Of a DNA stretch of 64,000 nucleotides, positions 33,770 through 43,473 are shown piece by piece. The DNA comes from JBBRDU01 sp038230335 (lineage in GTDB: Bacteria > Verrucomicrobiota > Verrucomicrobiia > Chthoniobacterales > UBA10450): positions 496,001-560,000 of the forward strand of contig JBBRNL010000001.1 in NCBI GenBank assembly GCA_038230335.1. Direction: 5' to 3'. Numbering within the stretch: the first letter of the stretch is position 1; each line of letters starts with the position of its first letter. The notes under the pieces are model-generated. The model saw nothing but the letters and a program-made list of their open reading frames with translations, was not told the origin of the DNA and did no database searches. The position numbers were made by a program, and so were the translations under genes.

Positions 33770-35104
33770 ATGAAGTCTTCTCCGAGAGTGCGCCATCGCC
33801 TTTCGCACCAGAGTCGACTCACCTGGTTGATCGTCGGGGCGGTCGGTCCGGCCATCGTGGTCGCTTTCTCTGTCCTATGGTTCGAAGATTTTAGCGCCAA
33901 GGTGCAATGGACCCTCACCATCCTGATCGGCGGCTGTCTCCTCGGTTTCATGGCGAGCGCACGCGAACATGTGGTCCATCCGCTCCAGACGATGAGTAAT
34001 TTGCTGGCCGCGTTGCGCGAGGGAGATTATTCGATCCGGGCTCGCGGGGCCCGCCACGAGGACGCCCTGGGTGAAGTTCTCCTCGAGATAAATTCCCTCG
34101 GCGAGACGCTGCGGGTGCAACGCCTGGGCGCATTCGAAGCTACGGCTCTGCTGCGCACGATCATGGCTGAAATCGACGTGGCCGTATTCACCTTTGATCC
34201 GGAACATCGTTTGCGCCTGCTTAATCGGGCGGGCGAGCATTTGCTCGGGCAACCGATCGATAAACTGCTCGGGCGCCGAGCTCGTGAACTCGGTCTGGCC
34301 GTTTGTCTGGAAGGGAGTGAGGATGCGCCTCTCACTCTCAGTTTTCCAGGCGGCGCGGGACGCTGGGGAATTAGACGCAGCACGTTTCGCGAACGCGGAT
34401 TACCTCATGAGCTGCTCGTGTTAACCGACCTGAGTCGAACGCTGCGCGAAGAGGAACGGCGCGCCTGGCAGCGACTCGTCCGGGTGCTCGGTCACGAAAT
34501 GAACAACTCTCTTGCCCCGATCAAATCGATCGCGGGAAGCCTGGAGACACTGCTGCGGCGTGAACCGCCTCCGCCCGACTGGAAAGATGACGCCCGCAGC
34601 GGTCTCAAATCGATCGCGTCACGGGCTGATTCGCTCGGTCGTTTTATGCAGGCCTACGCCCGTCTAGCCAAACTTCCGCCTCCCCAGAAAGAGCACATCG
34701 ACCTGGGTGATCTGGTTAGGCGAGTCGTTAGCCTGGAGCCGCGTCTCAGTCTCAGGCTGGTCGCCGGCCCCGAGCTCAAGATTGTGGCGGATGGTGCGCA
34801 GCTCGAGCAGCTTTTGATTAATCTTGTGCACAACGCGGTCGATGCATCGCTCGAAACGCACGGCGGCGTCTCCATCGGCTGGCGTGAGACAGGAGATTGT
34901 GTCGAAGTTTTCGTGGACGATGAAGGGCCCGGCATCATGAATCCGACAAATTTGTTTGTGCCGTTTTTCACGACCAAACCGGGAGGGTCAGGGATCGGGC
35001 TGGCTCTGAGCCGGCAGATCGCCGAGGCCCATGACGGTTCACTTAGCCTAACAAATAGGTCAAACGACAGCGGAGCCGCCGCGGTTCTGCGTCTGCCGCG
35101 TTGA
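33770..35104 (+). CDS. NtrY-like membrane sensor histidine kinase
   Basis: 444 residues. Two membrane segments (about 18-37 and 46-62) with almost no periplasmic loop, a HAMP-like helix (EHVVHPLQTMSNLLAALREGDYSI), a PAS-like domain (about 118-220), the dimerisation/phosphoacceptor box VLGHEMNNSLAPI and an ATPase domain with N box LINLVHNAVDA and G boxes DDEGPGI and GGSGIGLAL. The minimal outside loop suggests it senses membrane or cytoplasmic state. Partner of the adjoining NtrC-type regulator. Ribosome site TGGAG at 33761. Confidence 0.92.
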   Translation: MKSSPRVRHRLSHQSRLTWLIVGAVGPAIVVAFSVLWFEDFSAKVQWTLTILIGGCLLGFMASAREHVVHPLQTMSNLLAALREGDYSIRARGARHEDALGEVLLEINSLGETLRVQRLGAFEATALLRTIMAEIDVAVFTFDPEHRLRLLNRAGEHLLGQPIDKLLGRRARELGLAVCLEGSEDAPLTLSFPGGAGRWGIRRSTFRERGLPHELLVLTDLSRTLREEERRAWQRLVRVLGHEMNNSLAPIKSIAGSLETLLRREPPPPDWKDDARSGLKSIASRADSLGRFMQAYARLAKLPPPQKEHIDLGDLVRRVVSLEPRLSLRLVAGPELKIVADGAQLEQLLINLVHNAVDASLETHGGVSIGWRETGDCVEVFVDDEGPGIMNPTNLFVPFFTTKPGGSGIGLALSRQIAEAHDGSLSLTNRSNDSGAAAVLRLPR

Positions 35105-35140
35105 TCGCACAAAGGTGCGTCGAAAAGTAGTTGATTGTGC

Positions 35141-35178
35141 GTCCCAATAGCGGGACAAGCATGTCCCATTACCGCCTC
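35141..35178 (+). promoter_or_regulatory. Candidate activator-binding sites (UAS) for the NtrC-type regulator
   Basis: GTCCCAATAGCGGGAC (35141-35156) is a perfect dyad with 5-bp arms. GGGAC at 35152-35156 also pairs with GTCCC at 35163-35167. A second, related site GTCCCATTACCG begins at 35163, exactly 22 bases (two helical turns) after the first. The sites lie about 90-115 bases upstream of a sigma-54 promoter, the usual distance for NtrC-type activators. Which protein binds is inferred. Confidence 0.6.
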
Positions 35179-35255
35179 GTTTCGGATGGCGATTTGTTTC
35201 TACAGCAAAGCATAAGCAGCTGACATCGAGTAACTTAAGGATTTGCTTTTCTGTC

Positions 35256-35272
35256 TGGCACGGCCTTTGCAA
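35256..35272 (+). promoter_or_regulatory. Sigma-54 (-24/-12) promoter
   Basis: TGGCACGGCCTTTGCAA matches the RpoN consensus TGGCACG-N4-TTGCA at every fixed position. GG is at 35257-35258 and GC at 35269-35270, with correct spacing. Transcription should start near 35282, about 65 bases before the 35348 gene, driving the small protein and the transporter genes behind it. Confidence 0.9.
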
Positions 35273-35347
35273 TAGGGAGTGTTAGCCGGAAAAACTTTTG
35301 AATCCAGTGACGCGGTGAACCGCATCTCACAGGAAGAAGGATTAAAT

Positions 35348-35644
35348 ATGAAACCAACCATGCAAACAATTGAAACCGAACGCAGCCGAACAGATCTTCG
35401 GCAGTTTCCCGTGACCGATTTCAATTATCATTCCGCCGCCCTCGGTGGACAGAGCGGTCGATGTGTGCGGCCGGTCGGTCCGGCTTTCCGCAATATCAGC
35501 CGCGAATATTTCGACACCGAAGCGCAGCATTATTTCCTCGCGGAAGCGGCTGTCTTCGCCGCCATCATGGTGACGGCAGCGTGGCCGCTCGTTAATGGCG
35601 CGCACGCCGTCCTGAATCTGGTCGGCCTTTTTGGCGCCGTCTGA
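35348..35644 (+). CDS. Small single-span membrane protein, first gene of the sigma-54 operon
   Basis: 98 residues, no family name known to me. Polar N-terminus and one hydrophobic span (about 64-95). It shares FPVTDF (20-25), FRNISR (47-52), AEAAVF (65-70) and AAWPL (77-81) in the same order with the 107-residue protein encoded at 16528-16851. A strong ribosome site AGAAGGA precedes ATG 35348; an in-frame GTG at 35279 lies too close to the promoter start. Could be a sensor, accessory or regulatory subunit of the transporter; this is inference from position. Confidence 0.75.
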   Translation: MKPTMQTIETERSRTDLRQFPVTDFNYHSAALGGQSGRCVRPVGPAFRNISREYFDTEAQHYFLAEAAVFAAIMVTAAWPLVNGAHAVLNLVGLFGAV

Positions 35645-35660
35645 TTAGAACCGCAATCCC

Positions 35661-36992
35661 ATGGGAGCAAGCGAGGCGAAAGCAAAAGACGACAGTACGA
35701 TCGTGCGGCCCACCGGCTTCACCACTAGCCTCTCGTCCATGGATGTTGCGCGCCCCAACGTTGCGGCCCGGAAGCGTAAACGCCGCATACTAATTGCGGC
35801 GGGCGTTGCCTTGGGCGTTGTGCTCGCCACGGTCGCCCTCTCGCGCCTGAAGCCAGCGGTCCCGAGCGTTGATCGCTCGACTGTTTGGGTCGATACGGTA
35901 AAGCGGGGACCCATGGTGCGGCAGGTGCGTGGCCTCGGCACGCTCGTGCCGGAAGAGATTCGCTGGATTCCGGCTAATACGGAAGGCCGGGTCGAAAAGA
36001 TTATCGTTCGTCCGGGTGCGCCGGTCCAGCCGGACACGGAGATCCTGGAACTAAACAGCCCGGAACTCGAACAGGCGGCGCATGATGCCCAGCTGCAAGC
36101 GAAGGCGGCGGAAGCCGAGCTAACGAGTCTGAAGGCGACCTTGCAACGCGAGGTTCTCGATCAGGAGGCAACATCCGCCCGCGTCCACTCGGAGTATGAA
36201 CAGGCGAAGATGGAGCGTCAGACGGACGATCAGTTGAACAAAAATGGACTCGTCGCCGCGCTCACCTACAAGACGGCCATGGTGAAAGAAGCGGAGCTGG
36301 CCAATCGCGATCAGATTGAAGGGAAGCGCCTTGCCTTCTCGCGTGACTCGATCGAGCCGCAACTTGCTTCCAAACAAGCCGCCGTAGATCAGGCCAACCA
36401 GCTTGCCCAACTCAAGCTGAACCAGGTGACCGCGCTGCATGTAAAGGCTGGCATGGCCGGCGTCTTGCAACAATTGCCGGTGGAAATCGGGCAGCGCGTC
36501 AAGGTCGGCGACAACCTCGCCCGCGTGGCCGATCCGACCAAACTGAAGGCTGAAGTCAAGATTGCGGAGACACAGGCGAAAGACATTCAGATTAACCAGA
36601 AAGCCGTCATCGATACGCGCAATGGCGTCGTCGAAGGACATGTTGTCCGCGTCGATCCTGCCGTCGAGCAGGGCACCGTCCGGGTCGACGTTACCATCGA
36701 CGGACAGCTTCCCAAGGGAGCGCGCCCGGACTTGAGTGTGGATGGAACGATCGAGCTGGAACGCTTAAACGATGTCATTTTCGTCGGCCGGCCTGCCTTT
36801 GGCCAGGAGAACAGCACGGTCGGGATTTTCCGGCTAGTCAGCGGCAGCTCGGACGCCGTCCGCACTCCGGTGAAACTGGGCAAGAGCTCGGTCAACACCA
36901 TCGAGATTCAGAACGGCCTGCAACCCGGCGACCAGGTCATCCTTTCGGATACGAGCGCCTGGGATGCGCACGAACGAATTCGCCTAAACTAA
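35661..36992 (+). CDS. Membrane-fusion (HlyD/MacA-type) efflux adaptor
   Basis: 443 residues. One N-terminal membrane anchor (about 41-60), a biotinyl-lipoyl half (GRVEKIIVRPGAPVQPDTEILEL), a long alpha-hairpin/coiled coil (about 130-250), the second lipoyl half (VKAGMAGVLQQLPVEIGQRVKVGDNL) and beta-barrel and membrane-proximal domains. It links an inner-membrane ABC pump to the outer envelope. Begins 16 bases after the small membrane protein and precedes a MacB-type ATPase, so one operon is likely. Confidence 0.92.
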   Translation: MGASEAKAKDDSTIVRPTGFTTSLSSMDVARPNVAARKRKRRILIAAGVALGVVLATVALSRLKPAVPSVDRSTVWVDTVKRGPMVRQVRGLGTLVPEEIRWIPANTEGRVEKIIVRPGAPVQPDTEILELNSPELEQAAHDAQLQAKAAEAELTSLKATLQREVLDQEATSARVHSEYEQAKMERQTDDQLNKNGLVAALTYKTAMVKEAELANRDQIEGKRLAFSRDSIEPQLASKQAAVDQANQLAQLKLNQVTALHVKAGMAGVLQQLPVEIGQRVKVGDNLARVADPTKLKAEVKIAETQAKDIQINQKAVIDTRNGVVEGHVVRVDPAVEQGTVRVDVTIDGQLPKGARPDLSVDGTIELERLNDVIFVGRPAFGQENSTVGIFRLVSGSSDAVRTPVKLGKSSVNTIEIQNGLQPGDQVILSDTSAWDAHERIRLN

Positions 36993-37006
36993 CAACGATC
37001 AAATAT

Positions 37007-37756
37007 ATGCCAGCAACCCAACAAACCATTGCTTCGGAATCAACCCGTCCTCCCATTTCGAACGGATCGGCGCCCCTCATTCACCTGGATGGTGTAACCA
37101 AAGTCTTCCTAACGGATGAAGTTGAGACCCACGCCCTTTCCGGGATCCATCTCGACATACGTCCCGGAGAGTATATTTCCATTGCCGGACCGTCTGGCTG
37201 CGGAAAGTCCACCCTTCTTTCCATTCTGGGACTGCTCGACACTCCCTCGGGCGGGAGCTACTCCCTCAAGGGCGGCGAAGTAGCCAACCTGTCGTTTCCC
37301 GAGCGCGCCCGCATTCGCAATCGCGAGATTGGATTCATTTTTCAAAGCTTCAATCTCATCGGTGACCTCACCGTTTATGAGAACGTCGAACTGCCTTTAA
37401 CCTATCGCGGCATGCCGGCGAGCGAGCGGAAGCATTTCGTGACTGAAGCGCTGGAGCGAGTCGGGATGGGGCACCGTTCCAAACACTTGCCGAGTCAGCT
37501 CTCGGGTGGTCAACAACAGCGTGTGGCGGTGGCCCGCGCTCTGGCCGGCAAACCGGCCATTCTCCTGGCCGATGAACCGACCGGAAACCTGGATTCGCGC
37601 AACGGCGAAGCGGTGATGGATCTGCTGAAAGAGCTTCATGCCGCCGGTGCGACCATCTGCATGGTCACGCACGATGTGCGCTTTGCCCAGCATGCCGATC
37701 GGACCGTGCATCTCTTTGACGGTCGTGTCATAGAAGACAACCGCATTGCTGCCTAA
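37007..37756 (+). CDS. MacB/LolD-type ABC transporter ATPase 1
   Basis: 249 residues. Walker A GPSGCGKSTLLS, Q-loop FIFQSFNLIGDLTVYENVELPL, signature LSGGQQQRVAVARALA, Walker B ILLADEPTGNLDS and H-loop MVTHDVRFA are all canonical. Powers mechanotransmission-type export with the FtsX-like permeases next to it. 14 bases after the adaptor stop. Confidence 0.95.
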   Translation: MPATQQTIASESTRPPISNGSAPLIHLDGVTKVFLTDEVETHALSGIHLDIRPGEYISIAGPSGCGKSTLLSILGLLDTPSGGSYSLKGGEVANLSFPERARIRNREIGFIFQSFNLIGDLTVYENVELPLTYRGMPASERKHFVTEALERVGMGHRSKHLPSQLSGGQQQRVAVARALAGKPAILLADEPTGNLDSRNGEAVMDLLKELHAAGATICMVTHDVRFAQHADRTVHLFDGRVIEDNRIAA

Positions 37757-37822
37757 CGATTAAGTTTCGCGGCTTATGCGCAAGCAACTTTGGTTTGTCA
37801 CACAGAGTGATTTTCTGTCGCC

Positions 37823-40303
37823 GTGCTGAACGAAATCAAGGTTGCGCTGCGCGGTCTGGTTAAAACCCCGGGCTTCACGGCCGTGGCGATTCTGACGGTG
37901 GCTCTGGCCATCGGGGCAAACAGTGCCGTCTTTAGTCTTATCGACGCAGTGATCGTTAGGCCATTGCCCTATCACGACCCATCGAGGCTGGTCTTATTGT
38001 GGGAGCAGTTTTCCGCTCAGGGGCTGGACCGAATCCCCGTCTCCGCACCCGAGTACTTGGATTTCGAAAAGGAATTTAAAAGCGTCGATCAGATCGCGGT
38101 GTTCGACTACACCGCCTTTAACCTGGCCAATGGAGGCACCCCGGAGCGAATTTCCGGGGCGGTGGTTTCTCCCGCCCTCTTCAGCCTGCTCGGCGCGGAG
38201 CCCATGAGTGGGCGGACATTTGCCCGCGAAGATCAAGGCGTGGGCCATGATGATATGATTGTCATCAGTGAACGGCTCTGGAATCGGCGATTCAATTCCG
38301 ATCCGTTCCTTCTGGGCAAGACCCTGATCCTAAACGGACGGAGCTACACCGTTATCGGCGTGATGCCGAAGGCCTTTGAATTCCCCATTCCTCTTTTCAA
38401 TGTGCAAGGCGGTCAGTTTGCCGAGCGCGTCGATATCTGGAAGCCGATTGCCTTCCCGCCCGAGGAGTTGAAAGCGAGGTACAACCGATCTTATGGCGTG
38501 ATCGGTCGTTTGCGTCCCGGCACGTCCGTGGCCAGCGCTCAGGCGGAGCTAAAAACCATCGTGGCCAACTGGATGCGGCTTTATCCCGACAACTACAGCA
38601 CCGCCGCCGGTTTCGGTGCGAGAGTTTATCCGCTGCATGAACAAGTCGTCGGCGGGGTGCGCACGGGCCTTATCATATTGCTCGGCGCAGTCGGATTTGT
38701 CCTGCTCATCGCGTGCGCAAATCTGGCGACCATGTTGCTGGCCCGGGCGAGCGCGCGCGAGCGCGAACTCGCTATCAGAGTCGCGCTCGGCGCCGGCCCC
38801 TGGCGCGTCTTGCGTCAGCTGCTTACCGAAAGCGTCATCCTGGCAGTAGTGGGCGGCGCGGCGGGCTTGCTTCTTTCGGTTTGGGGACTTGAGCTGCTTA
38901 AGCGGATCGGTGCACGGACCATTCCGCGCCTCGCGGAAGTGAACCTGGACTTCAGCGTTGTGGCCGTCACCACCGCTGTATCGCTTGGCACCGGAATTCT
39001 GTTTGGACTCATCCCAGCCCTGGTCAGCGCCAAACCGGAGCTGACCGAAGCCCTGAAGGAAGGCGGCCGTGGATCCACCGCCGGGACCCGGCGAAATCGG
39101 ATTCGCAATTCATTGGTCGTCGCGGAGATAGCCCTCGCGCTCGTTCTTCTCGTCGGTGCGGGTTTGCTCATGAAAAGTTTCGTGCGCCTGCAAAACGTGG
39201 ATCCCGGATTTAACTCAAGTAAAGTCGTGACGATGGAGCTATCGCTGCCCTTGGTGAAATACCCGTCGCCCGGCGCCAGTTACCTGGGAGGGGAAAGCAC
39301 GATCAGCTTTTTCACTGAAGCACATCGACGCATTGCGGAGTTGCCCGGTGTGCAGGCAAATGCCTGCACCAGCATTCTTCCGCTCAGTGGAACAAACAGC
39401 GATTCTTCTTTCTCGATTGAAGGTCGTGCGATGAAGGCCGGCAGCCCGGGCCCGGATGAAGAGATTCGCACCATCACGCCCGATTATTTTCGTGTTCTGC
39501 AAACTCCGCTTCAGCGCGGCCGCTTTTTCAATGATGCGGACACCGCCACGTCCGAAGAGGTAGTCATCATTAATGAAGCGCTCGCTCGCAAGTGCTGGCC
39601 GGGCCAGGACGCGCTTGGTCAACGGATCACGTTCAGTGATCCTCGAAAACCCGGAGTAAAATGGATCACCATTGTGGGCATTGTGGGTAACATCCGACAC
39701 CGCGGACTCGACCTCGAACCCCAGCCGGAATATTACATCCCGCACACGCAAAGTCCGGCCCGCAGTATGATCCTGGCTGTCCGTAGTGGGCAGGATCCGC
39801 GTGAGCTGGTCAGCGCGATTCGACGCGAGATTCAATCGATGGATCCGGAGCAGCCGGTAGCAAACATTCGCACTTTTGACACAGTCGTGGCTGATTCGGT
39901 TGCGCCGCGCCGGCTCTCCGTTCTGTTGCTGGGCCTGTTTGCAGCGGTGGCGCTATTGCTCGCGGCCGTTGGCACCTACGGGGTCATTTCGTACTTGGTC
40001 GTGCAGCGCACGCATGAGATCGGCGTGCGCATGGCCCTTGGCGCGCAACGAAGCGATGTTCTTCGCTTGGTCGTTGGACACGCTTTGAAACTGGTCGGAA
40101 TCGGTATCGCCACAGGAGTTGTTCTCGCCATCTTTTCGGCGCGCGCTCTTTCGGCTTTGCTTTATCGCGTGGGCGCGTTCGATCCCGTCACCTTCATCCT
40201 CGTCACCGGCCTGCTCGGTGCAATCGCTCTTCTGGCAAGTTACATTCCTGCTCTTCGTGCCACGCGGGCCGATCCGATGATCGCGTTGAGCCGCAATACC
40301 TGA
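37823..40303 (+). CDS. Large FtsX/MacB-type ABC permease 1 (ADOP-like)
   Basis: 826 residues. N-terminal LVKTPGFTAVAILTVALAIGANSAVFSLIDAV-type membrane helix, a MacB periplasmic core domain, an FtsX domain (LLIACANLATMLLARASARERELAIRVALGA), a second periplasmic domain and a second FtsX domain (GVISYLVVQRTHEIGVRMALGAQ). This duplicated layout is that of the large permeases called ADOP in acidobacteria. There is no N-terminal DNA-binding extension. GTG start at 37823. Stop is 3 bases before the second ATPase. Confidence 0.9.
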   Translation: MLNEIKVALRGLVKTPGFTAVAILTVALAIGANSAVFSLIDAVIVRPLPYHDPSRLVLLWEQFSAQGLDRIPVSAPEYLDFEKEFKSVDQIAVFDYTAFNLANGGTPERISGAVVSPALFSLLGAEPMSGRTFAREDQGVGHDDMIVISERLWNRRFNSDPFLLGKTLILNGRSYTVIGVMPKAFEFPIPLFNVQGGQFAERVDIWKPIAFPPEELKARYNRSYGVIGRLRPGTSVASAQAELKTIVANWMRLYPDNYSTAAGFGARVYPLHEQVVGGVRTGLIILLGAVGFVLLIACANLATMLLARASARERELAIRVALGAGPWRVLRQLLTESVILAVVGGAAGLLLSVWGLELLKRIGARTIPRLAEVNLDFSVVAVTTAVSLGTGILFGLIPALVSAKPELTEALKEGGRGSTAGTRRNRIRNSLVVAEIALALVLLVGAGLLMKSFVRLQNVDPGFNSSKVVTMELSLPLVKYPSPGASYLGGESTISFFTEAHRRIAELPGVQANACTSILPLSGTNSDSSFSIEGRAMKAGSPGPDEEIRTITPDYFRVLQTPLQRGRFFNDADTATSEEVVIINEALARKCWPGQDALGQRITFSDPRKPGVKWITIVGIVGNIRHRGLDLEPQPEYYIPHTQSPARSMILAVRSGQDPRELVSAIRREIQSMDPEQPVANIRTFDTVVADSVAPRRLSVLLLGLFAAVALLLAAVGTYGVISYLVVQRTHEIGVRMALGAQRSDVLRLVVGHALKLVGIGIATGVVLAIFSARALSALLYRVGAFDPVTFILVTGLLGAIALLASYIPALRATRADPMIALSRNT

Positions 40304-40306
40304 CCT

Positions 40307-40969
40307 ATGATCCAGTTGCGCCATATCGAACGTTCTCATCCGCTGGCCAAAGGAAATTTTTTCTATGTCCTGCGGGACATTAATCTGGACGTGGCGGAGG
40401 GAGATTTTATTTCCATTATGGGACCGTCCGGAGCGGGCAAATCATCCCTCCTGCATATTCTGGGGATGCACGACCATGGCTGGACGGGTGAATACACCCT
40501 GGGAGACGCCCCGGTGCATAACCTCAAGGCAAAAGAGCGCGCCGCGTTGCGCAATGAGCAAATAGGCTTCGTATTTCAGAACTATCATCTGTTGGACGAT
40601 CTGACTGTTTACGAGAATCTGGATATCCCACTCTCGTATCGTCGAGTGGGCAAAAGTGAGCGCGCCGCCCTTGTCGCGGACACGCTGGATCGCTTTCACA
40701 TCGTCGGAAAAAAGGACCTCTATCCTCGCCAACTTTCGGGTGGCCAGCAGCAGTTAGTCGGCGTGGCTCGTGCCATTATCTCTCGTCCCAAGCTCATCCT
40801 GGCGGATGAACCGACCGGCAATCTCCATTCCGAGCAGGGCGAAGAGATCATGGAGTTGTTCAAAAAACTCAATAGCGAGGGCACGACCATTATTCAGGTC
40901 ACTCATTCGGAGAAGAATGCGGGTTACGGCAACCGCGTCGTGCAATTACGCGACGGTTTTGTCGTCTAG
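40307..40969 (+). CDS. MacB/LolD-type ABC transporter ATPase 2, non-canonical signature
   Basis: 220 residues. Walker A GPSGAGKSSLLH, Q-loop FVFQNYHLLDDLTVYENL, Walker B LILADEPTGNL and H-loop QVTHSEKNA are present. The signature reads LSGGQQQLVGVARAI (the usual R after QQQ is L, and A is G). The D-loop is GNLHS instead of GNLDS, so its aspartate is His. ATP hydrolysis may be slower, or the protein may work as the weaker half of a pair with ATPase 1. Lies between the two permeases. Confidence 0.92.
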   Translation: MIQLRHIERSHPLAKGNFFYVLRDINLDVAEGDFISIMGPSGAGKSSLLHILGMHDHGWTGEYTLGDAPVHNLKAKERAALRNEQIGFVFQNYHLLDDLTVYENLDIPLSYRRVGKSERAALVADTLDRFHIVGKKDLYPRQLSGGQQQLVGVARAIISRPKLILADEPTGNLHSEQGEEIMELFKKLNSEGTTIIQVTHSEKNAGYGNRVVQLRDGFVV

Positions 40970-41007
40970 GCGGCGGGCATCCACGCAGGTGAATCTGTTT
41001 TAATTCT

Positions 41008-43473
41008 ATGTTAGACGACCTTCGTTACGCGCTGCGAGTCTTGTTCAAAACGCCAGCCTTCAGTGCCATTGCGGTTCTCACACTGGCGCTCGGAATTGGG
41101 GCCAATAGCGCCATCTTCAGCGTGGTGAACGCCGCCCTCCTTCGGCCGTTGCCCTTTCCCAAGGCCGACCGCCTGGTCCGTGTTTACGAAGCGGCGGATG
41201 ACAATGGCGCACGCGGGACCACTCTGAACCTGAGCGAACAGACGGTCCGGCAATGGCGGGAATTTGGGCACGATATTTTCGAAGGAATCGGCGCTGCCAC
41301 CGGCAGCAATGTGACGGTGGGGGCGCTCGGAAACGAGCCAGCCCGTAATACAGCCGCCGCCCGAATCGACGCCCAGTTTCTCCATGTGCTGGGTTTGGCT
41401 CCAGAATTGGGACGTGGCTTCACGGTCGCGGAGGACCAACCGGGAGGGCCCGCCGTCGCACTGATCAGTAATGATTTGTGGCGGGAGCAACTCGGTGCGC
41501 GTCCCGATATTGTCGGCACAACTTTGCTGATCGACTCAGTGCCTCATACCATTGTTGGCGTCATGCCGAAAATGTTTCGGCATCCGTATCGTGCGAATGT
41601 CTGGCTGCCCTTGGCCATGGCCCCGGCATTGCCCGCGCAGGCCAATCACTATCTGTATGGAGTTGGGCGGTTGCGTGCCGGTATCACTCCGACGCAGGCG
41701 GAAGCTGCCGTTCGCCGGATGTGTGCCGCCATTAAACAGCAGAGCCCGGATCCCAACAACGCGCATGCCGCTTATCTGCCGCCGCTCGCAGAGAGTTTTG
41801 TCACGGATTTGCGTCCCAAACTTCTTGTCATTGAAGCAGCGGCTTTCTGTGCGCTCTTAATCGCAGCCGCCAATTTCGCTGGCCTGCTTCTGACCCGGGT
41901 GGTCGAGCGCGAAGGCGAATTTGCCTTGCGCGCGGCCCTGGGGGCGAGTCGTGGCCGACTTGTTAGGCAGCATCTCGCGCAGGCGGTTTTGCTGGCGTTG
42001 GCCGGGACCGTTCTGGGACTCATGATTGCATGGTGGGCAACACCCGCGCTTGTCGCGATGAGCCCGGAGGGAGCCGATGCGACCGGCAGTGCCATGCGCG
42101 AGTTCGATTACGTGGTGCGTCTCGACTGGCCCGTCTTCGCCTTCGCCGCGGGAGTTATGCTGGCGGTTGGCCTTGGATTTGGGCTGCTCCCTGCGCTGCG
42201 CGCGGCACGGACTGATTTGCGGGGAGCCATCAGCAGTATTTCGCGCGGCGCTACTCTGGATAAAAACACACGGCGACTGCTCGGGTCCTTCGTCGTGGTG
42301 GAGCTTGCCGTGGCCGCGATCCTTTTGGTCGCCAGTCTGACGGCTGCGCAATATTTCCGCACACTCCTGGACGAGCCGTGGGGATTCTCGACGGAGGGAC
42401 GCGTTGCTTTCAGTGCGAACTATTCCGAACGATTGTTTTCCGGCGTGGCCGAGCAACAAACGATTGATGCGACGCTCAGCCGGTTACGCGAAATTCCGGG
42501 CGTCGGATCGGTCACGGTCACCTGCCCGTCTCCCATGAATGCGCCGCGCGATCTGATTACCTGTAATCCGGAAGGTTCGCAAGCGCCGGAGCCGACGGGT
42601 TTTTATTTGTCCTATCTGCGCGTCGCGCCCCCGGGCTATTTCAAAAGCATGGGCCAGCAGTTGTTGCGGGGCCGCGAATTTTTAGAAAGCGATGGACCTA
42701 ACACATCGCCGGTTTGTGCGGTAACGGCTTCTTTCGCCCGACGTTTCTGGCCGGGACAGGACCCGATCGGGAAACGCGTTAAATGGGGAAGGCTCGATGG
42801 TGCCCGGCCCTGGCTTACGGTGGTGGGGCTGGTCGGCGACACAAAGGTCAATGCGGATTCGCGCGACGGCGAGGTCATCGGAACACTGACTCGACCGCTT
42901 GCGCAAATGTTGGCGATTGTGCCGAATCCGCTCGATGACGTGACATTCATTGTCGAAATGAAGAGTGGTCATCTGGCCCTGGACTCCGCCATTCGCGCGG
43001 CCGTGATGCGCGCTGATTCACGAGTGGCCGTTTACCATCTTACCTCGCTGGAGCAAGCCGCGGCGGAATCGCGTGTGACCGAGCGATTCATTTTCGTGCT
43101 CGTCTCCTTGTTTGGCGCGCTCGGTTTGGTCCTGGCAGCGGTAGGGCTCTACGGACTTCTTTCCCTCAACGTGGCGCGGCGTCAGCGCGAATTCGGAATC
43201 CGCAGTGCTTTGGGCGCGACCGCCGCGCAACTCATCAGGATGGTCACCCGGCAAGGAGCGACGCTCCTGGCCATTGGCTTTGTCGTGGGAGGGCTTGCCA
43301 TCGTTCTGCTGGTCCGTTTGGTCCACAGCCAATGGGTCGGAATGCCAGGACCCGATACGCTTTCCTGGATTATTGCTGGTGGAGTTTTATGCTTTGTCGT
43401 TGGCCTGGCTTGCTGGGTTCCCGCGCGCCGGGCGTCGCGCATCGATCCGGTGATCGCGTTACGCGCGGAATAG
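41008..43473 (+). CDS. Large FtsX/MacB-type ABC permease 2 (ADOP-like)
   Basis: 821 residues, same two-half architecture as permease 1: N-terminal LFKTPAFSAIAVLTLALGIGANSAIFSVV-like helix, periplasmic MacB core, FtsX domain with EGEFALRAALGASRGRLVRQ, second core and a C-terminal FtsX domain with RQREFGIRSALGAT. It is clearly a paralogue of the 37823 gene but well diverged. Two ATPases and two permeases on one adaptor suggest either two pumps or a heteromeric one. Confidence 0.9.
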   Translation: MLDDLRYALRVLFKTPAFSAIAVLTLALGIGANSAIFSVVNAALLRPLPFPKADRLVRVYEAADDNGARGTTLNLSEQTVRQWREFGHDIFEGIGAATGSNVTVGALGNEPARNTAAARIDAQFLHVLGLAPELGRGFTVAEDQPGGPAVALISNDLWREQLGARPDIVGTTLLIDSVPHTIVGVMPKMFRHPYRANVWLPLAMAPALPAQANHYLYGVGRLRAGITPTQAEAAVRRMCAAIKQQSPDPNNAHAAYLPPLAESFVTDLRPKLLVIEAAAFCALLIAAANFAGLLLTRVVEREGEFALRAALGASRGRLVRQHLAQAVLLALAGTVLGLMIAWWATPALVAMSPEGADATGSAMREFDYVVRLDWPVFAFAAGVMLAVGLGFGLLPALRAARTDLRGAISSISRGATLDKNTRRLLGSFVVVELAVAAILLVASLTAAQYFRTLLDEPWGFSTEGRVAFSANYSERLFSGVAEQQTIDATLSRLREIPGVGSVTVTCPSPMNAPRDLITCNPEGSQAPEPTGFYLSYLRVAPPGYFKSMGQQLLRGREFLESDGPNTSPVCAVTASFARRFWPGQDPIGKRVKWGRLDGARPWLTVVGLVGDTKVNADSRDGEVIGTLTRPLAQMLAIVPNPLDDVTFIVEMKSGHLALDSAIRAAVMRADSRVAVYHLTSLEQAAAESRVTERFIFVLVSLFGALGLVLAAVGLYGLLSLNVARRQREFGIRSALGATAAQLIRMVTRQGATLLAIGFVVGGLAIVLLVRLVHSQWVGMPGPDTLSWIIAGGVLCFVVGLACWVPARRASRIDPVIALRAE

